A DNA stretch of 37,292 bases from JAJPXI01 sp051867655 (lineage in GTDB: Bacteria; Bacillota; Clostridia; Oscillospirales; Oscillospiraceae). The first letter of the stretch is position 1. Every line of letters begins with the position of its first letter. Both the position numbers and the translations under genes were made by a program. Location: NCBI GenBank assembly GCA_051867655.1, contig JBJDYV010000074.1, positions 1 through 37,292 on the forward strand. Direction: 5' to 3'. Under the pieces are notes generated by a model. It was not told the DNA's origin. It ran no database searches and saw only the letters and a program-made list of their open reading frames with translations. Below are positions 34,225-37,292 of this stretch, in pieces.

Positions 34225-35151
34225 TCATCCTTCTGTGACATATTCTTGCTGTCCGGTCCCGTCACTTTGCTTCAGAGCTCCGACGGCATCCAGAAACCGG
34301 ACGATATCCTCCGGAGGCTCCTTCGCATACAGCAGGCCGTAGGGGATCGGGTGGTCCCACTCCACGGGAAGCGTCACCAGCGACGGATGGACCTCCCGCC
34401 AGCACTCCAGCGTGACCATCACATGGTCCGTGCGGGCACAGCGGTTGAACACCTCCATGTCGTAAAACTGCGGGGTGTCCTCGATCCGGATCTGCGGATG
34501 CTGTTCGATCTCATCCCGGATCTGATCCACCGCCCCGGAATCCCCCCGCTTCACCATCATCAGGGTCTGGCCGTAGAGGTCTTCTACCGTCAGGCGCTCC
34601 TTTCGCGCCAGGGGGTGGTCCCGGGCCACGGCGCAGCAGTGCTGATAGGTGCCCAGGGGATAGAAATTGCAGCGGTCCAGCCATTGCCTGGAATCGCAGA
34701 CACCCACCAGAAAATCGAACTTCTTTCCCAGTGCCGATATTTCCGCGAGGATATCCTGATGGTCGTCCTCAAAGGGAACGATGTGCAGCTTGTAGCCCGG
34801 AAACGCCTGGTTCACCTGATACCAAAGGTCCATGAAGGGCTTGCAGGGATTCAGGATGGAACTGCCGATGCAGAAGGTACTCTCCGCCCGGTCCGCCTCC
34901 CGGCGGGCCTCCGCGAGGGCTTTTTCCGCGCAGTCCTCCAGGCTTTTGGTGTGGCGGTAAAGGACCCGCCCGGCCGGCGTCAGCCGGATGCCCTGGCTGG
35001 TGCGTTCAAAGAGCTTCAGCTCCAAATGCTTCTCCAGCGTGTTGATCTGCTTCATGACCGACGGCGGGGAGATATACAATTTCTCGGCGGCTTTGTTGAA
35101 GCTGCCGCAGTCCGCCACACAGATGAACGTTTTCAGATTGGGATTCAGCAT
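34225..35151 (-). CDS. LysR-family transcriptional regulator
   Basis: A 308-residue DNA-binding regulator. Winged helix-turn-helix at about 1-60 (FNKAAEKLYISPPSVMKQIN, LFERTSQGIRLTPAG), linker helix to about 85, then a periplasmic-binding-like effector domain. GGAGG lies before the ATG. A promoter is at 35207-35235. The only adjacent cotranscribed gene is the rRNA methyltransferase, and the divergent neighbour is a TetR-type gene 276 bases away, so its target is unclear. Confidence 0.94.
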   Translation of the reverse strand: MLNPNLKTFICVADCGSFNKAAEKLYISPPSVMKQINTLEKHLELKLFERTSQGIRLTPAGRVLYRHTKSLEDCAEKALAEARREADRAESTFCIGSSILNPCKPFMDLWYQVNQAFPGYKLHIVPFEDDHQDILAEISALGKKFDFLVGVCDSRQWLDRCNFYPLGTYQHCCAVARDHPLARKERLTVEDLYGQTLMMVKRGDSGAVDQIRDEIEQHPQIRIEDTPQFYDMEVFNRCARTDHVMVTLECWREVHPSLVTLPVEWDHPIPYGLLYAKEPPEDIVRFLDAVGALKQSDGTGQQEYVTEG

Positions 35152-35184
35152 CGCCGCACCTCCTCACGTGGATCGCCGGCTCAA

Positions 35185-35196
35185 GTGTTGCCTTAA
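35185..35196. repeat. Half of the TTAAGGCARCAC palindrome
   Basis: GTGTTGCCTTAA, the same 12 bases that end the palindrome at 16241-16261, but with no partner arm nearby. It falls in the 5' leader of the LysR gene. Could be a remnant of the element or chance. Confidence 0.35.
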
Positions 35197-35206
35197 AGTT
35201 AATGCC

Positions 35207-35235
35207 ATATTACCATATCGGTTCTTCCCGGTCAA
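35207..35235 (-). promoter_or_regulatory. Promoter of the LysR regulator gene
   Basis: On the minus strand TTGACC (35230-35235) and TAATAT (35207-35212) with exactly 17 bases between. The leader to the ATG is about 50 nt. Confidence 0.6.
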
Positions 35236-35367
35236 GAACGGCAACGGTACAATGTTTTTCAGATCGTATCATCTGCAAGTGAAACGATTCCACCTGTAAC
35301 AATGCCGGTCGCTTCATGATCAGAATTGAAAACAACATCACCGCTTGCAGCTTTTCTGAAGCCAGCA

Positions 35368-35418
35368 TTGACAGCTAACGATTATTAGCTTATAATTTGG
35401 CTAATAATCGTTAGCTGT
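35368..35418 (+). promoter_or_regulatory. Consensus promoter inside a double TetR-type operator
   Basis: TTGACA (35368-35373), 17 bases, TATAAT (35391-35396): an exact sigma-A consensus. A perfect 19-bp inverted repeat (35371-35389 with 35400-35418) brackets the -10. Each arm is itself a small palindrome with ends GCTAA/TTAGC (35374-35389 and 35400-35415), so there are two likely dimer sites flanking the -10 box. Points to tight self-repression by the TetR-family gene that follows at 35428. Confidence 0.8.
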
Positions 35419-35427
35419 GAGGGTATT

Positions 35428-35997
35428 ATGAAAAACGAAACGACGAAACAAAGAATTCTGACGGAAGCAGTAAAACTGTTTTCGAAAGAGGGATATGAGG
35501 CTGTCCGTGTCGATCAGATCGCAAAAGCTGTCGGTATCAAAGCCCCTTCCCTCTATAAGCATTACAAAAGTAAACGGGATATTTTTGACAGCATCTTGCG
35601 GATCATGGAACAGCGGGATGGAGAAAACGCGGCTGCCTGTTCTTTGCCGGAAGGAACGGCAGAGGCCATGCCGGAAGCCTATGAACGATCGTCCATAGAG
35701 GATCTGATCGCATTCAGCAAACAGCAATTCCGTTATTGGACGGAAGATGAGTTTGCATCTTCTTTCCGAAAGATGCTGACGGTGGAACAATACCGCAGCG
35801 AAGAAATGAACGATCTTTACCATCAGTATCTTGGTGCCGGTCCACTGAACTATGTCGCAGATTTATTGGGTTCTCAGGCAGAAGCCCTGGCTTTTTATGG
35901 CCCAATGTACCTATTGTACAGCGTCTACGATAATGCAGACGATAAGGCGTCCGTGTGTGCCTTACTGGATGCTCATTTGGAGAGGTGGCACAGATGA
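35428..35997 (+). CDS. TetR/AcrR-family transcriptional repressor
   Basis: A 189-residue regulator: N-terminal helix-turn-helix at about 8-55 (RILTEAVKLFSKEGYEAVRV, IAKAVGIKAPSLYKHYKSK), then an all-helical ligand-binding domain. Preceded by the double operator, which it probably binds. GAGGG five bases before the ATG. Codon use is visibly less GC-biased than in the genes to the left. Its stop overlaps the start of a 32-codon ORF. Confidence 0.93.
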   Translation: MKNETTKQRILTEAVKLFSKEGYEAVRVDQIAKAVGIKAPSLYKHYKSKRDIFDSILRIMEQRDGENAAACSLPEGTAEAMPEAYERSSIEDLIAFSKQQFRYWTEDEFASSFRKMLTVEQYRSEEMNDLYHQYLGAGPLNYVADLLGSQAEALAFYGPMYLLYSVYDNADDKASVCALLDAHLERWHR

Positions 35998-36092
35998 ATT
36001 TTTCTATCCCGGACCGCTGGGCGGCGCCGTCCGGGTCGCCCCTGAAAGCGGCCATTTGGACGCTGGCCGCTGGCTGTCCTATCAAAAGCTGA
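35994..36092 (+). CDS. Possible 32-codon ORF coupled to the TetR gene
   Basis: An ATG overlaps the TetR stop (ATGA) with AGAGGTGG as ribosome site and runs for 32 codons (starts MNFSIPDRWAAPSG, ends CPIKS). No family recognised. The arrangement suggests a once longer coupled gene that has been truncated: sequence from 36093 to 36200 has no matching frame and is AT-rich. May not encode a functional product. Confidence 0.3.
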   Translation: MNFSIPDRWAAPSGSPLKAAIWTLAAGCPIKS

Positions 36093-36200
36093 AAAACGAG
36101 AATTCTTATGCCGCCGACAGCAAAAGCTATCTGCCGCAAAAGAAAAGAAATTCAAAGAGATCTCAAAAATCAATAGGTATAACAAGAAGAGGTAATATAC

Positions 36201-36917
36201 ATGAAATATCCGTTAAGCGAAAAATACAACACGCCGGAACTCATGGCGAAAATCATGGGTCCAAATCCTATGAAATTGGAGGAAGAACTGCTGACCGGCC
36301 ATCAGATCCCTGCCGGGAGCGTGGTCTGTGACCTTGGCAGCGGGCAGGGGCTGACCAGCGTGTTTCTGGCAAAGGAATACGGTTTTACCGTCTATGCCGC
36401 GGACCTATGGAGCGATCCGGAGGAAAACCGGCGTTTTTTTCGGGAAATGGGGCTGTCCGAAACGGAAATCATTCCAGTCAAAGCGGATGCAACCGCTCTG
36501 CCGTTTGAAGCAGAATTTTTTGACAGCATCGTCAGCACGGATTCCTACAACTATTTTGGCCGTGACCCGGAATTTCTGGATCAAAAGCTGCTGCCCTTTC
36601 TCAGGAAAGGCGGATATGTCTACATCGCGATCCCGGGCATGAAGCAAGATTGCCACGATTGTTTACCTCCGGAATTGCTGCTGTCCTGGACGCCGGAACA
36701 AATGGACTATATGCATGATGTGGCTTACTGGCGCGACATGGTCAGCCGGAGCAGGGATGCCGAAATCATCGAAGTCAGCCAGATGGAATCCAATGAAGAA
36801 GCATGGGCGGACTGGCTAAGGCAGGAGAATGCGTATGCGATCGGTGACCGCAGAGCCATAGAAGCCGGTGGAGGAAAGTATTTGAACTTTATTAAAATCG
36901 TGTTGCGGAAAAAATAA
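36201..36917 (+). CDS. Class I SAM-dependent methyltransferase
   Basis: A 238-residue cytosolic methyltransferase of the small-molecule type-11 group. Motif I VVCDLGSGQGLTS (about 41-53), acidic loop YAADLW (about 64-69), KADATALPFE post-motif and FDSIVSTDSYNYFG motif IV-like region. The substrate is not evident; relatives act on small metabolites or in resistance. GAAGAGG precedes the ATG. Same strand as, and 203 bases after, the TetR gene, so likely under its control. Followed by a strong terminator. Confidence 0.88.
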   Translation: MKYPLSEKYNTPELMAKIMGPNPMKLEEELLTGHQIPAGSVVCDLGSGQGLTSVFLAKEYGFTVYAADLWSDPEENRRFFREMGLSETEIIPVKADATALPFEAEFFDSIVSTDSYNYFGRDPEFLDQKLLPFLRKGGYVYIAIPGMKQDCHDCLPPELLLSWTPEQMDYMHDVAYWRDMVSRSRDAEIIEVSQMESNEEAWADWLRQENAYAIGDRRAIEAGGGKYLNFIKIVLRKK

Positions 36918-36977
36918 GAATGAATGCGAAGGCCACCAATTACCAAGCAAGACAAGCACATCGGGCATACAAAAAAT

Positions 36978-37016
36978 AAATTGACAGGTTTCTTATCGAA
37001 ACCTGTCAATTTTTGA
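36978..37016 (+). terminator. Terminator after the methyltransferase gene
   Basis: A perfect 15-bp stem (36978-36992 with 36998-37012), 5-base loop, followed by TTTGA within a T-rich end. Confidence 0.85.
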
Positions 37017-37059
37017 TCCGAGTATCATGAAAGGATCTGAGCTTTCCGGTCACAGCTCA

Positions 37060-37182
37060 CCAAATCGAAGCCCAACGAAGTGGGTTCGATTTGGAAAGGA
37101 GGAGCGACGGAGTGAGTGAGAGATGACGTTTTCTTTGAAAAAGAAAACGTCGTCGCGAACGATATGCAGTCCGCGACGACGT
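37060..37182. other. Three adjacent hairpins, two of them mutually exclusive
   Basis: Hairpin 1: 37060-37074 with 37081-37094 (CCAAATCGAA…, one bulge). Hairpin 2: 37125-37136 with 37140-37151. Hairpin 3: 37147-37157 with 37172-37182. Hairpins 2 and 3 share bases 37147-37151, so only one can form fully. A purine-rich GGAGGAGCGACGG block lies between 1 and 2. No RNA family recognised. Confidence 0.5.
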
Positions 37183-37292
37183 GGTCCGAGTGGAATTATA
37201 GGGTTTCACGAAATAGAAAATGGTATTTGGGGAGTCGGCAATCAGTATTTCATCATATTAGTATTATTCCGTTTCGTCGTCAATTTGAAAAA
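37123..37292 (+). CDS. Open frame running off the right edge (doubtful)
   Basis: An ATG at 37123 opens a frame of at least 56 codons with no stop before the window ends (MTFSLKKKTSSRTICSPRRR…). It runs through hairpins 2 and 3, the nearest GGAGG is about 20 bases upstream, and the encoded segment has no recognised family. The frame may be a by-product of the structured region. Otherwise the last 375 bases hold only the terminator and the hairpin block. Confidence 0.2.
   Translation, partial: MTFSLKKKTSSRTICSPRRRGPSGIIGFHEIENGIWGVGNQYFIILVLFRFVVNLK

Noticed and set aside
35428..36917. TetR-methyltransferase pair as an rRNA-methylase antibiotic resistance unit
   Set aside because: The methyltransferase lacks Erm-type or other rRNA-methylase motifs; it looks like a small-molecule type-11 enzyme.

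Overview
The window reads as chromosome from a GC-rich, spore-forming, gut-type clostridium, most like the Oscillospiraceae (Flavonifractor/Oscillibacter/Lawsonibacter relatives). This is an inference from gene content and style: strong GGAGG ribosome sites, a SleB-type cortex hydrolase, SLH-domain protein, CIRCE-controlled groESL, a MsmK/UgpC sugar ABC ATPase and a clostridial-style ferredoxin-nitroreductase. No rRNA, tRNA, CRISPR array or transposase was seen.

Left part (1-16261). The first bases hold the start of an oligopeptide-type permease leaving the window on the minus strand, preceded by a promoter and a structured leader with an intrinsic terminator. Next come an M3 oligoendopeptidase and a six-gene minus-strand operon (10788 to 2136): a very large lipoprotein solute-binding protein, two MalF/MalG-type permeases, an HlyD-like adaptor with a huge coiled coil, a reduced MacB-like core protein and a UgpC/MsmK ATPase. 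This mixes sugar-importer parts with parts normally found in exporters and is the most unusual gene set here. Behind a terminator lies a LolD/MacB-type ATPase plus FtsX permease pair, then a divergent GH13 alpha-glucosidase.

Middle part (16298-26332). groES-groEL with a perfect CIRCE; an RNA methyltransferase / SLH-WG protein / lipid kinase operon; a divergent nfeD-stomatin pair; asnB; and a nitroreductase. Convergent pairs share compact bidirectional terminators.

Right part (26351-37292). A two-component system, SleB-like hydrolase, a small clostridial protein, ferredoxin-nitroreductase, asnA, RlmI-like methyltransferase and a LysR regulator. The 3' end of asnA is followed by two 242-bp tandem units, each carrying an extra asnA 3' end plus a string of small hairpins. 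The last 2 kb is AT-richer: a TetR regulator under a consensus promoter embedded in a 19-bp inverted repeat, a tiny coupled ORF, a methyltransferase, and a block of competing hairpins at the window edge; this looks like an acquired cassette.
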